From assembly GCA_002709645.1 (NCBI GenBank), contig PAQG01000040.1, positions 1 through 46,536 on the forward strand: a DNA stretch of 46,536 nt, in the 5' to 3' direction. A model generated the notes under the pieces. That model was not told where the DNA came from and searched no databases. It saw only the letters and a program-made list of their open reading frames with translations. Of the stretch, positions 1 through 9,982 are shown piece by piece; within the stretch, counting starts at the first letter, position 1, and every line of letters starts with the position of its first letter. Source of the DNA: Acidimicrobiaceae bacterium (GTDB lineage Bacteria > Actinomycetota > Acidimicrobiia > Acidimicrobiales > UBA8592). The position numbers and the translations under genes were made by a program.

Positions 1-144
1 AGCGGTTTCTTCTTCGGCTTGTGGTTCTTCAGTGTCTTCGCTGCTTGGTTCTTCTGTAGCGGTTTCTTCTTCGGCTTGTGGTTCTTCAGTGTCTTCGCTG
101 CTTGGTTCTTCTGTAGCGGTTTCTTCTTCGGCTTGTGGTTCTTC
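1..144 (-). repeat. 57-bp perfect tandem repeat (19-residue acidic unit)
   Basis: Copies begin at 1, 58 and 115. The first two are complete and identical, and the third keeps about 30 bases before diverging near 145. Read on the minus strand, each unit encodes a 19-residue block containing EEPQAEEETATEEPSSEDT. Identity at the DNA level, not just the protein level, indicates recent unit duplication. More copies may continue beyond the left edge. Confidence 0.9.
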
Positions 145-387
145 CCCAGCTAAAATTCTTTTCAAATCATCATCAGCTTTCAACCAAGTTGCTTTAGCTG
201 CCTCCTTCTCTTCTTTAGAGAGGTTAGGATTTTTTTCAGCTTCCTTTAACGCTTTGACCGCTTCTGCTTTTTGCTTTTCTGCTTTTCTAACTACTGCAAG
301 TTCTTTTTCTTTACTTTTCTGCTTCTCAAGTTCAGCATTGAATAATTCAAGCGCAACTTCTAATTCTTTATCTTTGCTATGAACCAT
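1..387 (-). CDS. Acidic, coiled-coil-like tandem-repeat protein (C-terminus outside window)
   Basis: Unrecognised gene reading off the left edge, so only its first 129 codons are seen. The frame is open from an ATG at 387 to base 1. A GGAG ribosome-binding site lies just upstream on the minus strand. Residues 1 to about 85 are rich in Lys, Glu and Ala (for example EKQKSKEKELAVVRKAEK) and should form a long charged helix or coiled coil. From about residue 86 the protein becomes an extremely acidic Glu/Pro/Ala/Thr repeat built on a 19-residue unit. There is no signal peptide or membrane segment in the visible part. It is divergent from pcrA, with 99 bases between the starts. Function is unknown. 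The composition suggests a flexible cytoplasmic or nucleoid- or ribosome-associated protein, but that is a guess. Confidence 0.7.
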   Translation of the reverse strand, partial: MVHSKDKELEVALELFNAELEKQKSKEKELAVVRKAEKQKAEAVKALKEAEKNPNLSKEEKEAAKATWLKADDDLKRILAGEEPQAEEETATEEPSSEDTEEPQAEEETATEEPSSEDTEEPQAEEETA

Positions 388-486
388 TTCAAACTCCAGT
401 TAAGTATCTTTTGATTCGCATTAGAAAGATAGCCGGAAAATAGCAAAGCGCCTCAATTAGGCACACCTTCCATGTAATGTGGCGGA

Positions 487-2859
487 GTGGCTACACATGA
501 ATTAACAATAGGTTTGAACCCATCGCAAAAGGATGCTGTTACACATACTGTCGGTCCTCTCCTTGTTCTGGCAGGAGCTGGATCCGGTAAAACACGGGTA
601 TTGACGCACCGAATAGCGTATTTGATTGCTGAAAAAGGTATTTCCCCTTATCAAATTTTGGCAATCACATTTACAAAGAAAGCTGCAGAGGAGATGAAAG
701 AAAGAGTCGCTGATCTAGTTGGGCCAAAGGCTGAAAATATGTGGGTTTCAACATTCCATTCAGCATGTGCGAGGATGTTGCGCTCAAAAGCTACGTTGCT
801 CGGATACGACAGTAATTACAATATTTATGATCAAGCAGATTCTAAAACACTGACAAAAGAAGCACTCCTAGATGTAGGTCTTGATGTGAAACTTGCCGGT
901 ACATACCAGTCATTAATTTCTAGAGCGAAGAATGAAGCGAAGAACCCGCTTGAACTCATTGAAGAGTTAAGAGATTTCCATAACCCAGTCCCACCAAATT
1001 TTGAAGCTGTCTATAAAACATATGAGCAACTTAAACATGTGAATAATGCAATGGATTTTGATGACCTGCTATCAAACGTTGTTAAGTTATTTGATACCAG
1101 AGAAGAAACCCTCTTGGAGTATCAGAATAAATTCAAATATGTTCTCGTTGACGAATATCAAGATACAAATCCAGTTCAAAATAAACTGATCACCCAACTT
1201 TCTAGAGAACATAGAAATATTTGTGTTGTAGGAGACCCGGATCAATCCATATACGCATTTCGGGCAGCAGACATAAGAAATATTCTTGAATTTGAGAACA
1301 ATTTCCCAGACGCAACAGTCATACCGTTGGAACAAAATTATAGAAGCACGCAAATTATTCTCGATGCTGCGAACAGCGTTATTGAGCAGAATAACCGGCC
1401 ATATGCGAAGAACCTTTGGACCGAAGGAGAAATGGGTGATCAAATCTCATGCATACAGGTCTTCGATGAAAAAGATGAAGCGGAAGTAGTGGGCAAAGAG
1501 ATAAACAATTTAGAGAATCTTCAACAGGTTACTCTTGATGACATAGCAGTTTTCTACAGAACCAATGCTCAGAGCCGAGCGCTAGAAGAAGTATTAACCC
1601 GAAATAAAATTAATTACAAAGTAATCGGAGGCCTGCGTTTCTATGAAAGGAAAGAAATTAAGGACGCACTTGCTTACCTAAATGTCATAGGCAATCCGCT
1701 AGATGATCTTTCCCTTGAACGAGTTCTTAATGAACCAACAAGAGGTATTGGGAAAGGGGCCAGAGCAATTTTAAAGAAATACAAAGAGGATAAAGGCCTT
1801 CAAAGCCTGTATGAAGTTCTTCAAGAATCTCAAACTAATACTGTTATTAGTGCTGAAATAGATGGAAAGGAAAAACAGCTTAGTAACGGAGCTCTTAACG
1901 GAATCAAGAAATTCCTAGCAGCGTACAACTCGCTTTTTGAACTTGTTGAACACGATTTAGAGTTACTTCAAACTTCAGAATCAAACTTAAAATCTATGAG
2001 CGTTATCAATGAACATGGAAATCTGTGTCCGCAACGAACGCTTAGTCATCTACTAATAGAAACCGGTTACCTTGCCTCACTTGAGACAAATGGAGATCCT
2101 GTTACAACAGCAACCCGAATAGAAAATCTTAGTGAATTATTGGGCGCAGCTGATGATGAACAATATAAACAAGATCTAAGCGGATATGAAGAACTTCAAG
2201 GGGCACAACCCGACTACCTAAAAGCAGTGATTCTCTTTCTGAATAATTCCAGCCTCACTGATTCATCAGAACACCATGAGGGTGGCTCAGTTTCGCTTAT
2301 GTCACTTCATTCATCTAAAGGACTTGAATACCCTGCTGTATTCATAATGGGTATGGAAGATGAGCTTTTCCCATTCCCAAGAGCGATCTTTGAAGATGGT
2401 GGATTAGAGGAAGAACACCGGTTGGCGTATGTGGGAATAACCCGAGCAGAAAAGAAACTGTATTTAACTCACGCGCATAAGAGAACACTGCATGGGCAAA
2501 CGACGTATAATATCCCGAGCAGGTTCGTTGGATACATACCTGACCGCCTCATAGCACATACAAAGAGTCATAAATTTGAAACAGAAATGAGCGAACGAGT
2601 CAGTAAGAGGCATAGCAATGAGTCTCGTCTCGGAGGAACGAAAGCATGGTCTAGTCGCGATTCATATGAAACCCCTATACAAAGTAATGCTGATCAAATC
2701 GGTCTCAGAGTAGGAGATAGTGTTCACCATGACATGTTCGGAAATGGTGTCATTGTGGAGTTAGAAGTAACCGAATATGAAGCTATAGCGACAATAAACT
2801 TTGCTGATGAAGGTCAAAAGACATTGGATCTATCATGGGCTCCTGTAACAAAAATTTAG
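487..2859 (+). CDS. pcrA: ATP-dependent DNA helicase PcrA/UvrD (SF1A)
   Basis: A 3'-5' superfamily 1A DNA helicase acting in nucleotide excision repair, mismatch repair and replication restart in the cytoplasm. At 790 residues it has full family length. Visible motifs, in order, are the Q-motif and Walker A (LAGAGSGKT, about residues 28-36), motif Ia (ITFTKKAAEEM), Walker B (VLVDEYQDTN), motif III (GDPDQSIYAFR), motif IV (LEQNYRS), motif V (SLHSSKGLEYPAVF) and motif VI (YVGITRAEKKLYL). The C-terminal tail (GDSVHHDMFGNGVIVELE) is the Tudor-like RNA polymerase-interaction module of PcrA. The GTG at 487 is the only possible start, because an in-frame TAA sits at 475. It lacks a spaced Shine-Dalgarno, so a leaderless transcript is plausible. 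Its 3' end overlaps the minus-strand neighbour by four bases. Confidence 0.97.
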   Translation: MATHELTIGLNPSQKDAVTHTVGPLLVLAGAGSGKTRVLTHRIAYLIAEKGISPYQILAITFTKKAAEEMKERVADLVGPKAENMWVSTFHSACARMLRSKATLLGYDSNYNIYDQADSKTLTKEALLDVGLDVKLAGTYQSLISRAKNEAKNPLELIEELRDFHNPVPPNFEAVYKTYEQLKHVNNAMDFDDLLSNVVKLFDTREETLLEYQNKFKYVLVDEYQDTNPVQNKLITQLSREHRNICVVGDPDQSIYAFRAADIRNILEFENNFPDATVIPLEQNYRSTQIILDAANSVIEQNNRPYAKNLWTEGEMGDQISCIQVFDEKDEAEVVGKEINNLENLQQVTLDDIAVFYRTNAQSRALEEVLTRNKINYKVIGGLRFYERKEIKDALAYLNVIGNPLDDLSLERVLNEPTRGIGKGARAILKKYKEDKGLQSLYEVLQESQTNTVISAEIDGKEKQLSNGALNGIKKFLAAYNSLFELVEHDLELLQTSESNLKSMSVINEHGNLCPQRTLSHLLIETGYLASLETNGDPVTTATRIENLSELLGAADDEQYKQDLSGYEELQGAQPDYLKAVILFLNNSSLTDSSEHHEGGSVSLMSLHSSKGLEYPAVFIMGMEDELFPFPRAIFEDGGLEEEHRLAYVGITRAEKKLYLTHAHKRTLHGQTTYNIPSRFVGYIPDRLIAHTKSHKFETEMSERVSKRHSNESRLGGTKAWSSRDSYETPIQSNADQIGLRVGDSVHHDMFGNGVIVELEVTEYEAIATINFADEGQKTLDLSWAPVTKI

Positions 2860-3341
2860 TCAATATCAGGCGCATAGATTTGATTCAGGTTAATTTCTAT
2901 TATTCCAAAGTCAGAGATTGTGACACGGTATCGAGTTAACCCTTCACCAGTAGGTGGGAAGATAGAGATTTCGTTACAGCTATCAACAAAAACCTGAGTT
3001 TCAATGTTCCAATCCAGACTGCAATTTACTGGACTAGATGGTGAACGGGCATCAATGGCGAACCAGCCAACGGCTGGGTCATCCCCTACATGTTGCACAT
3101 ATATTGGGCGGCTTCCACTTAGAGAAGAAAATGGAATAGGGCTTTGGTCTTCTTGAATACGTTCCGAAAATGTTTTTGCATCGCCAACTTCAAAAACGTC
3201 ATCTCCTAATTTGAACTGGATCTCTCCACTTCCTGAAAGTTTTACGATTGCGAATAACAAACCAATTCCAAAAATTAGGCTAAATACAACAAAAGTCACA
3301 ATCCGAGAGAAGTTCACCTGTCTGCTTTGTAGGAAAGGCAT
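2856..3341 (-). CDS. Membrane-anchored protein with degenerate Rieske-like domain
   Basis: 161 residues. One N-terminal membrane helix (about residues 13-34) is followed by an extracytoplasmic domain. The second half has the outline of a Rieske 2Fe-2S domain of the actinobacterial type: DARSP, then C-x-L-x-W, then FVDSC, then a hydrophobic L-x-R-Y-x-V strand. The expected ligand motifs C-x-H and C-x-x-H are absent: the first reads SPS and the second CNEI. An iron-sulfur cluster is therefore unlikely. The ligand-loss reading is my inference from motif spacing. The gene is convergent with pcrA, sharing four bases, and stands alone. An electron-transfer role is not supported, and a structural or sensory role is possible. 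Confidence 0.6.
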   Translation of the reverse strand: MPFLQSRQVNFSRIVTFVVFSLIFGIGLLFAIVKLSGSGEIQFKLGDDVFEVGDAKTFSERIQEDQSPIPFSSLSGSRPIYVQHVGDDPAVGWFAIDARSPSSPVNCSLDWNIETQVFVDSCNEISIFPPTGEGLTRYRVTISDFGIIEINLNQIYAPDID

Positions 3342-3487
3342 AAAAACAGGGTATTAAGCAATTACAGTCATCCGGTTTTTTCCTTTAAACAATTCGTTGA
3401 TGAGCATAAAGGCCTAACAATTCACTAGTATCCCCTCGGGGCCTATATGCACCCAGATTGTTAAATTTACTTATCAAAGAGGATCTA

Positions 3488-4627
3488 ATGGACTTGTTCG
3501 AATACCAAGGAAAACAATTCTTCTCCGAATACGGGATGCCAACTTCACCCGGGCAAATAGCATTCACCGTTGAAGAAGCAGTCAAAGCAGCGGAAGAACT
3601 CGGAACGCCAGTAATGGTCAAAGCACAAGTTCACACCGGAGGAAGAGGAAAAGCTGGTGGAGTGAAATTCGCGGCGAATATAGAAGACGTCAGAGAGCAC
3701 GCAACGAATATTCTCGGTCTTGATATAAAAGGTCATGTTGTTGGAAGAGTATGGATAGAAAAAGCTTCTGATATAGCTGAGGAATACTATGCAAGTTTCA
3801 CTCTTGACCGTTCAGCAAAAAAACACTTAGGAATGTTATCGAAAGAAGGTGGTGTCGAGATAGAAACAGTCGCTGAAGAAAACCCAGATGCAATAGCAAA
3901 AATTTGGGTTGACCCAGTTGATGGGTTAACCGAAAATGAATGCAAAGAATGGGTGACCGCAGCTGCTTTACCTGATCAAGCATTCGACGGCGCTGTCGCT
4001 ATTCTCATGAACCTCTACGAAGCATACACATCTGGTGATGCTGATCTCGTTGAAATTAACCCACTCATATTGACACCAGAAGGGAAAGTACACGTCCTTG
4101 ATGCAAAAGTAACACTTGACGGAAACTCAGTCTTCCGACACGAAGATTACGCTAAATATGACGAAACCCAAACTAGAGACGAACGAGAAACAGCCGCACA
4201 CGAAAAAGGCCTCCAATATGTTGGTTTAGATGGAAGTGTTGGAGTGATAGCTAATGGAGCCGGACTCGCTATGAGCACGGTGGATGTTATTAATCAAGTT
4301 GGTGGTAGCCCAGCTAATTTCTTAGACATAGGAGGGGGCGCCAACGCAGATGTCATGGCAGGAGCACTTGAAGTCATAAATAACGATCCGAATGTAAAAT
4401 CTATTTTCATAAACATCTTCGGTGGTATCACGAGAGGTGAGGAAGTAGCGAACGGTATTCTCGAAGCAATGCAACGCGTTGATATCGAATCCCCCATAGT
4501 TATCCGACTTGATGGAACAAATGCTGACGAAGGAAGAGCGATTCTTGAACCCAATCTCTCAGATGCCCTACTAATGGAAGCAACGATGCTCGATGCAGCA
4601 AAAACAGCGGTTGAACTAGCCCAATAG
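3488..4627 (+). CDS. sucC: Succinyl-CoA synthetase (ADP-forming) beta subunit
   Basis: Beta subunit of succinate-CoA ligase, which interconverts succinyl-CoA and succinate with substrate-level ATP or GTP synthesis in the TCA cycle. The N-terminus MDLFEYQGKQFF is the family's typical start. The ATP-grasp domain shows GGRGKAGGVK (about residues 44-53) and EINPLILTPEGKVHVLDAK (Mg-nucleotide site). The C-terminal CoA-ligase domain carries NIFGGITRGEEVANGI. I chose the ATG at 3488, giving 379 residues, because AAAGAGGA lies just upstream. The frame is open ten codons further, but those codons have no homologous look. sucD follows after ten bases, so the two are cotranscribed. Confidence 0.97.
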   Translation: MDLFEYQGKQFFSEYGMPTSPGQIAFTVEEAVKAAEELGTPVMVKAQVHTGGRGKAGGVKFAANIEDVREHATNILGLDIKGHVVGRVWIEKASDIAEEYYASFTLDRSAKKHLGMLSKEGGVEIETVAEENPDAIAKIWVDPVDGLTENECKEWVTAAALPDQAFDGAVAILMNLYEAYTSGDADLVEINPLILTPEGKVHVLDAKVTLDGNSVFRHEDYAKYDETQTRDERETAAHEKGLQYVGLDGSVGVIANGAGLAMSTVDVINQVGGSPANFLDIGGGANADVMAGALEVINNDPNVKSIFINIFGGITRGEEVANGILEAMQRVDIESPIVIRLDGTNADEGRAILEPNLSDALLMEATMLDAAKTAVELAQ

Positions 4628-4637
4628 GAGAAAAAAA

Positions 4638-5522
4638 ATGAGCATTTTCGTAGATGAAACAACAAAAGTGATTTATCAAGGACTAACCGGCTCCCAAGGA
4701 AGCTATTACGGGCGACTGAACCGAGAATACGGCACAAAAGTCGTAGCTGGAACACACCCTAAAAAAGCGGGGACTGACGTAGATGGAGTTCCTATCTACG
4801 CCAATGTCGCTGAAGCGGTGCAAGCCACCGGAGCGACAGCAAGTTGCATATTTATCCCTGCAGCAGGGGTGAGGGGCGCAGTTATGGAAGCTGCAGAAGG
4901 AGGTGTAACGTTCATCGTCGCTGTTACTGAAGGCGTGCCAGCACACGATGAAGCATATTTCTACAACCAACTGAAAAGAGACTTCCCAGATGTCCAACTA
5001 CTTGGCCCAAACTGTCCAGGAATAATAAGCCCAGGTAAATGCAACATAGGAATCACAGCAGGTCATATTGCCAAGGCCGGAGGTCCTGTAGGGATAGTTA
5101 GCAGATCAGGAACGCTCACCTATCAGGCGCTTTATGAACTTAAGCAAAAAGATATAGGAGTCACCACATGCGTGGGAATTGGGGGAGATCCAGTACCTGG
5201 TACAAGTTTTATTGACTGCCTTGAAGCCTTTGAAGCAGACCCAGAAACCAAAGCGATCATGATGATAGGAGAAATTGGAGGATCAGCAGAAGAAGAAGCT
5301 GCAGAATACATTAAAGACCATGTAACAAAACCTGTCTCAAGTTACATCGCTGGCGTCACAGCACCTCCGGGTAAAAAAATGGGTCACGCAGGAGCGATAG
5401 TTTCCGGAGGTAAAGGAACAGCCCAAGCTAAAATGGAAGCCCTTGAAGCGGCCGGAGTTCGAGTTGGTAACAATCCAACAGAAGCTGGCGAGCTAATGGC
5501 TGAGATCGTCGCCACACTTTAA
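4638..5522 (+). CDS. sucD: Succinyl-CoA synthetase alpha subunit
   Basis: 294 residues, full length. The alpha subunit binds CoA and carries the phosphohistidine intermediate. The CoA-binding Rossmann part starts with [33 protein letters not shown] follows near residue 121. The catalytic loop [16 protein letters not shown] places the phosphorylated His at residue 250. AGGAG lies eight bases before the ATG. It is directly downstream of sucC and completes the heterodimeric enzyme. Confidence 0.97.
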   Translation: MSIFVDETTKVIYQGLTGSQGSYYGRLNREYGTKVVAGTHPKKAGTDVDGVPIYANVAEAVQATGATASCIFIPAAGVRGAVMEAAEGGVTFIVAVTEGVPAHDEAYFYNQLKRDFPDVQLLGPNCPGIISPGKCNIGITAGHIAKAGGPVGIVSRSGTLTYQALYELKQKDIGVTTCVGIGGDPVPGTSFIDCLEAFEADPETKAIMMIGEIGGSAEEEAAEYIKDHVTKPVSSYIAGVTAPPGKKMGHAGAIVSGGKGTAQAKMEALEAAGVRVGNNPTEAGELMAEIVATL

Positions 5523-5590
5523 CCTTCTGGCAACAAAGTAAATACGTAATGGTGAACCGAAGCACACCGAATTAATGGTAGGTTCAGCGC

Positions 5591-6166
5591 GTGCGCGTAG
5601 CTGTTCTAGCATCAGGAAGTGGGACCATCCTTCATGCAATGATTGACGCTTTAATACCCATTGCACTTATTCTTACTGATCGCGAATGCAAAGCAGAAAA
5701 CATTGCGGAGATAAATCAGATCACTCATCAAAGAGTAGAACGAACAACTTTCGGCAAGGATTTTGATAGGAATGCTTACACATGTGATATCAGAGACACA
5801 CTCCAAATGCATGACATAGACCTTGTGGTCATGGCAGGATTCGGAACAATCCTCGAACAACCAATTTACGATGTTTTTCATGACCGCGTACTAAATACTC
5901 ACCCTTCACTATTGCCGAGCTTCCCAGGATGGCACGCAGTAACTGACGCCCTCCAACATGGTGTGAAAGTAACCGGATGCACTGTTCACGTAGCCACAAA
6001 AGAAGTTGATGCTGGACCAATACTCGCGCAAGAAGCTGTTCGAATCTTTAATGACGACACAGAGGAAACACTCCATGAAAGAATAAAAACAGTGGAACGA
6101 CGTCTTTATGTAGAAACTGTTCAAAACATCATTAAATCAAACCAATTACTAGAAAGAGAAACATGA
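5591..6166 (+). CDS. purN: Phosphoribosylglycinamide formyltransferase
   Basis: 191-residue GAR transformylase, which transfers the formyl group from 10-formyl-tetrahydrofolate to GAR in step three of purine synthesis. The N-terminal phosphate loop is VLASGSGT. The catalytic block reads NTHPSLLPSFPGWHAV, with the conserved Asn and His near residues 102-104. VDAGPILAQ carries the catalytic Asp. The start is GTG at 5591. The stop overlaps the purH start (ATGA), so translation of the two is coupled. folD downstream supplies the cofactor. Confidence 0.94.
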   Translation: MRVAVLASGSGTILHAMIDALIPIALILTDRECKAENIAEINQITHQRVERTTFGKDFDRNAYTCDIRDTLQMHDIDLVVMAGFGTILEQPIYDVFHDRVLNTHPSLLPSFPGWHAVTDALQHGVKVTGCTVHVATKEVDAGPILAQEAVRIFNDDTEETLHERIKTVERRLYVETVQNIIKSNQLLERET

Positions 6167-7674
6167 AAGCCTTACTCTCCGTCTTTGACAAAATAGGGAT
6201 AGCGGAATTTGCCTCTGGTCTCCACGAATTAGGCTGGGAACTTCTTTCTAGTGGAGGAACAGCGAAACAAATCGCAGATGCTGGTATTCCGGTAACTGAT
6301 GTAGCGGACTACACCGGATCACCGATAATGCTCGGACATCGTGTAGTTACCCTGCATCCTAAAATTCATGGAGGAATTCTTGCCGATCGAGAAAACGAAG
6401 AACATCAGGAAGACCTTAAACATAACAATATAGAGACAATAGATCTTGTCGTCTGTAACCTCTATCCATTTCAAGCTGAACCCGGCATAGAAAATATTGA
6501 TATTGGTGGGCCAACAATGGTTCGAGCGGCAGCAAAAAATCATCAATACGTCGGAGTAGTAGTTGACCCAACAGACTACGATGTCGTACTTGTTGAGTTA
6601 AAAAATGCTGGAAAACTTTCAGATGGGACACGAAGAATGCTTGCACGGAAAGCGTTTGCCCATACTGCAGCATATGACGCTGCAATCGTCAGTTGGCTTG
6701 ACGACACAGACCAAAGCAGTGACGCAGAAGATCCCTTACCGGACTCAATCCATTTAGCACTGGAAAGAGTACATGACCTCCGTTATGGAGAGAACCCACA
6801 TCAAGTTGGGGCAAGATACAAATATGCGAATGGATCTGGCTGGTGGGACTCAGCAACAAAAATTCATGGAAAGGAGATGAGTTACTTAAATTTATTCGAC
6901 ACGGAAGCAGCTTGGAGACTCGTTCACTCAATGGGAGACGAACCTACAGTAGCAGTGATTAAACATGCCAATCCATGTGGAATTGCATCCCATGAGGACA
7001 TTACAGAAGCATATATTAGAGCCAATGCTTGCGACCCAGTTTCTGCTTTTGGAGGAATTGTCGCAGTTAACCGAGAAGTCCCATTATCTATGGCAGAAGA
7101 GCTATCAAACGTCTTTACTGAAGTGATTATCGCACCAAGCTTTACAGAAGAAACCATAGTGAAACTCGCAGAAAAGAAAAATATTAGAATTATTGAAGCG
7201 CACCCTCCAGGATTCCCATTACTAGATATGCGCACTATAGATGGAGGTTTATTAGTTCAAACGTGTGACCGTGTGCAACTGGACCATACACAATGGACAA
7301 TAGCTACTAAACGTGAACCAACTAAGAAAGAATGGGTTGACTTAGAGTTTGCATGGAGAGTTGCAGCGAAAGTAAGTTCCAATTGCATTGTCCTCGCAAA
7401 AGATAAACAGGCTTTTGGTATAGGCGCTGGTCAGCAAAATAGACGAGACGCTGGGGCCATAGCTGCTGAAAAAGCAGATGGAAGAGCACAAGGTGGGGTT
7501 TGTGCTAGTGATGCGTTTTTCCCATTTACAGATGGATTAGACGCAGCGATTCAAGCAGGATGTACAGCGGTCATACAACCAGGAGGGTCAATAAGAGATC
7601 AAGAAGTAATTGATGCAGCAAATGAAGCAGGATTAACTATGGTCTTCACCGGCGAAAGACATTTCAAGCACTAA
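6163..7674 (+). CDS. purH: Bifunctional AICAR formyltransferase/IMP cyclohydrolase
   Basis: 503 residues, catalysing the last two steps of IMP synthesis. Residues 1 to about 130 form the MGS-like cyclohydrolase domain (LSSGGTAKQIADAGIPVTDV, HPKIHGGILADR). The rest is the AICAR transformylase domain, with DLRYGENPHQ, KHANPCGIA (the catalytic Lys-His segment), GIGAGQQNRRDA and SDAFFPFTDG. Its ATG overlaps the purN stop by four bases. It consumes 10-formyl-THF, like PurN, and so depends on the downstream folD product. Confidence 0.97.
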   Translation: MKALLSVFDKIGIAEFASGLHELGWELLSSGGTAKQIADAGIPVTDVADYTGSPIMLGHRVVTLHPKIHGGILADRENEEHQEDLKHNNIETIDLVVCNLYPFQAEPGIENIDIGGPTMVRAAAKNHQYVGVVVDPTDYDVVLVELKNAGKLSDGTRRMLARKAFAHTAAYDAAIVSWLDDTDQSSDAEDPLPDSIHLALERVHDLRYGENPHQVGARYKYANGSGWWDSATKIHGKEMSYLNLFDTEAAWRLVHSMGDEPTVAVIKHANPCGIASHEDITEAYIRANACDPVSAFGGIVAVNREVPLSMAEELSNVFTEVIIAPSFTEETIVKLAEKKNIRIIEAHPPGFPLLDMRTIDGGLLVQTCDRVQLDHTQWTIATKREPTKKEWVDLEFAWRVAAKVSSNCIVLAKDKQAFGIGAGQQNRRDAGAIAAEKADGRAQGGVCASDAFFPFTDGLDAAIQAGCTAVIQPGGSIRDQEVIDAANEAGLTMVFTGERHFKH

Positions 7675-7765
7675 AGACCCTTCATAGAGAATTAACTCAA
7701 CCTTGAATGAAGACGTAACTATTTAATGATAAGACTTCGTTCTCATTGCGTGCCATGATCAAACT

Positions 7766-8626
7766 ATGACTGCTATCAAACTTGATGGGGAACTTCTCGC
7801 AACCGAAGTCAAAAAAGACCTCATAAAAAGGATAGAAGCACTTGCCATTAAAGGGATAACACCGGGGCTTGGAACCATACTCGTTGGAGATGACGGTCCG
7901 TCGAAAAACTATGTTTCGATGAAACATCGTGACTGCCAAGACCTCGGCATGCATTCTAAGGAAGTAACTCTCCCAGCGACTACTGAACAAAATGACATAT
8001 CCGAAGCAGTTCAAGCTTTTAATAAAGATCCAGAAATCCACGCGTTCATAATCCAATATCCATTCCCAAAAGGGCTAGATTATGAAACAGAACTCATGAA
8101 TGTGCTTCCCCATAAAGACGCTGATGGACTCCACCCAGTGAATTTAGGGAAACTTGTGCAAGGAATCCCCGCTCCACTTGCATGCACACCTGCTGGCATC
8201 CAAATGCTCCTCTCACGATTCGAAGTCCCTATTGAAGGAAAACACATAGTGGTAGTAGGACGAGGCTTGACGATAGGTAGACCCCTTGCGAATTTATTAT
8301 CTCTAAAGCGACCTAATGCAAACGCTGTGGTCACCGTTGTTCACACTGGTGCAAGTGATATTAGCTCGTACACGCGTCAAGCAGACATTCTTATCGCCGC
8401 AGCAGGGTCACCTGGAATGATTACAGCGGACATGGTGAAACCTGGAGCTGCAGTTGTAGGAGCTGGAGTTAGTTTTTCTGGAAAGAAACTCGTATCTGAT
8501 GTCGCAGATGAAGTAAATTCAGTCGCTGGTTGGATTTCTCCACGGATTGGTGGTGTTGGACCAATGACACGGGCTTTATTAATGGCCAATACTGTCTCTG
8601 CCGCTGAAAAATCAAAAAACGATTGA
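7766..8626 (+). CDS. folD: Bifunctional methylenetetrahydrofolate dehydrogenase/cyclohydrolase
   Basis: 286 residues. It converts 5,10-methylene-THF through methenyl-THF to 10-formyl-THF with NADP. The catalytic pair sits in Y49-VSM-K53. KDADGLHPVN and the Rossmann motif VVVGRGLTIGRPLA follow. The C-terminal signature is GGVGPMTRALL, preceded by ISPR where most family members have TPG. The canonical substrate-loop QLPLP reads QYPFP here. It lies 91 bases after purH on the same strand, consistent with supplying formyl groups to PurN and PurH. Confidence 0.95.
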   Translation: MTAIKLDGELLATEVKKDLIKRIEALAIKGITPGLGTILVGDDGPSKNYVSMKHRDCQDLGMHSKEVTLPATTEQNDISEAVQAFNKDPEIHAFIIQYPFPKGLDYETELMNVLPHKDADGLHPVNLGKLVQGIPAPLACTPAGIQMLLSRFEVPIEGKHIVVVGRGLTIGRPLANLLSLKRPNANAVVTVVHTGASDISSYTRQADILIAAAGSPGMITADMVKPGAAVVGAGVSFSGKKLVSDVADEVNSVAGWISPRIGGVGPMTRALLMANTVSAAEKSKND

Positions 8627-8685
8627 TAAAGGTTTTTCTCTCTGCATTTAATTAATGCTTCTACTTTGCTCTACACTCAGGCTAT

Positions 8686-9882
8686 ATGGCAGACAAAATA
8701 ACAATTAACGAAGACCATACTTTAAACGTTTCTGACAACCCAATAATCCCCTTTATAGAAGGAGATGGGACCGGAATCGATATATGGCCAGCAGCGAAAC
8801 TCGTTCTTGATGCTGCAGCAAATAAATATGGAAGAACTATTGAGTGGGTTGAAGTACTTGCAGGTGAGAAAGCATTTGATGAAACAGGTGACTGGCTACC
8901 TCAACAGACAATAGATACTTTTCAGGAATATCTCATTGGCATAAAAGGGCCCCTTACTACCCCTATCGGCGGAGGATTTAGAAGTCTTAACGTTGCCATC
9001 AGACAACTTCTTGATCTCTATGTTTGCCTTCGTCCGGTGCGATGGTTTGAAGGGGTTCCCTCTCCCGTAAAACATCCTGAACTTGTTGACATGGTTATCT
9101 TCAGAGAAAACACTGAAGATATTTACGCAGGAATTGAAGCCGAGGCTGGTTCAGCAGAAGCAGCGACACTCATTGAAATGATACGTGAAGTATTCGGTAG
9201 AGAAATACGTGAAGATTCCGGCATCGGTATAAAACCAGTTTCACGAACAGGTTCTCAACGCCTACAACGCGCAGCTCTCAAATATGCAGTTGATCGCGGT
9301 CGTAAAAACGTGCATTGGGTTCACAAAGGAAACATTATGAAATACACAGAAGGTGCATTTCAAAAATGGGGGTATGAGCTTGTCCGTGAAGAATTTGATG
9401 ATGTCGCCGTCGGTTGGGATGACTGCGGAGGAGACCCAGGAGACAAAATTCTCGTTCAAGATGCAATAGCTGACATCGCACTTCAGCAAGTCCTAACACG
9501 GCCTTCAGAATTTGATGTCATAGCAACAATGAACCTTAACGGTGATTACCTCTCTGATGCTCTTGCAGCACAAGTAGGAGGAATAGGTATAGCACCCGGG
9601 GCAAACATAAATTACGTTACGGGACACGGCATATTTGAAGCTACGCATGGAACCGCGCCGAAATATGCTGGTCAGGATAAGGTTAACCCATCGTCTGTCC
9701 TTCTATCAGGGGTTCTAATGTTTGAACATCTTGGGTGGAGAGACGCTGCTGATGACATCATAAATGCAGTTGAACGCACTATTGGCGAAAAAATTGTCAC
9801 CTATGATTTTGCACGATTGATGGATGGAGCCACAGAGGTAAAATGCTCTGAATTTGCTTCAGCAATCGTGGATAGACTTTAA
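8686..9882 (+). CDS. icd: Isocitrate dehydrogenase (NADP-dependent)
   Basis: 398-residue homodimeric isocitrate dehydrogenase of the E. coli Icd type; it oxidatively decarboxylates isocitrate to 2-oxoglutarate. The substrate site reads [16 protein letters not shown], with the Ser equivalent to the E. coli phosphorylation site. [12 protein letters not shown] follows. The cofactor region [17 protein letters not shown] plus YDFARLM keeps the Lys-Tyr and Tyr/Arg residues known to select NADP over NAD. It sits between folD and an ABC exporter. No IDH kinase gene is seen here, so phospho-regulation cannot be assumed. Confidence 0.95.
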   Translation: MADKITINEDHTLNVSDNPIIPFIEGDGTGIDIWPAAKLVLDAAANKYGRTIEWVEVLAGEKAFDETGDWLPQQTIDTFQEYLIGIKGPLTTPIGGGFRSLNVAIRQLLDLYVCLRPVRWFEGVPSPVKHPELVDMVIFRENTEDIYAGIEAEAGSAEAATLIEMIREVFGREIREDSGIGIKPVSRTGSQRLQRAALKYAVDRGRKNVHWVHKGNIMKYTEGAFQKWGYELVREEFDDVAVGWDDCGGDPGDKILVQDAIADIALQQVLTRPSEFDVIATMNLNGDYLSDALAAQVGGIGIAPGANINYVTGHGIFEATHGTAPKYAGQDKVNPSSVLLSGVLMFEHLGWRDAADDIINAVERTIGEKIVTYDFARLMDGATEVKCSEFASAIVDRL

Positions 9883-9982
9883 AACTCTCTTACAACCAAG
9901 AGATGTGTCATCCTCTCCATTGAATGTGAATATCTGAACGTATTAACCAAACAAACCGCAGAGAAATTAGATGGCTAATTGA

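Noticed and set aside
32-382. Plus-strand Ser-rich 116-codon frame
   Set aside because: It is the antisense shadow of the acidic minus-strand gene; Ser/Leu runs come from reading Glu codons backwards.
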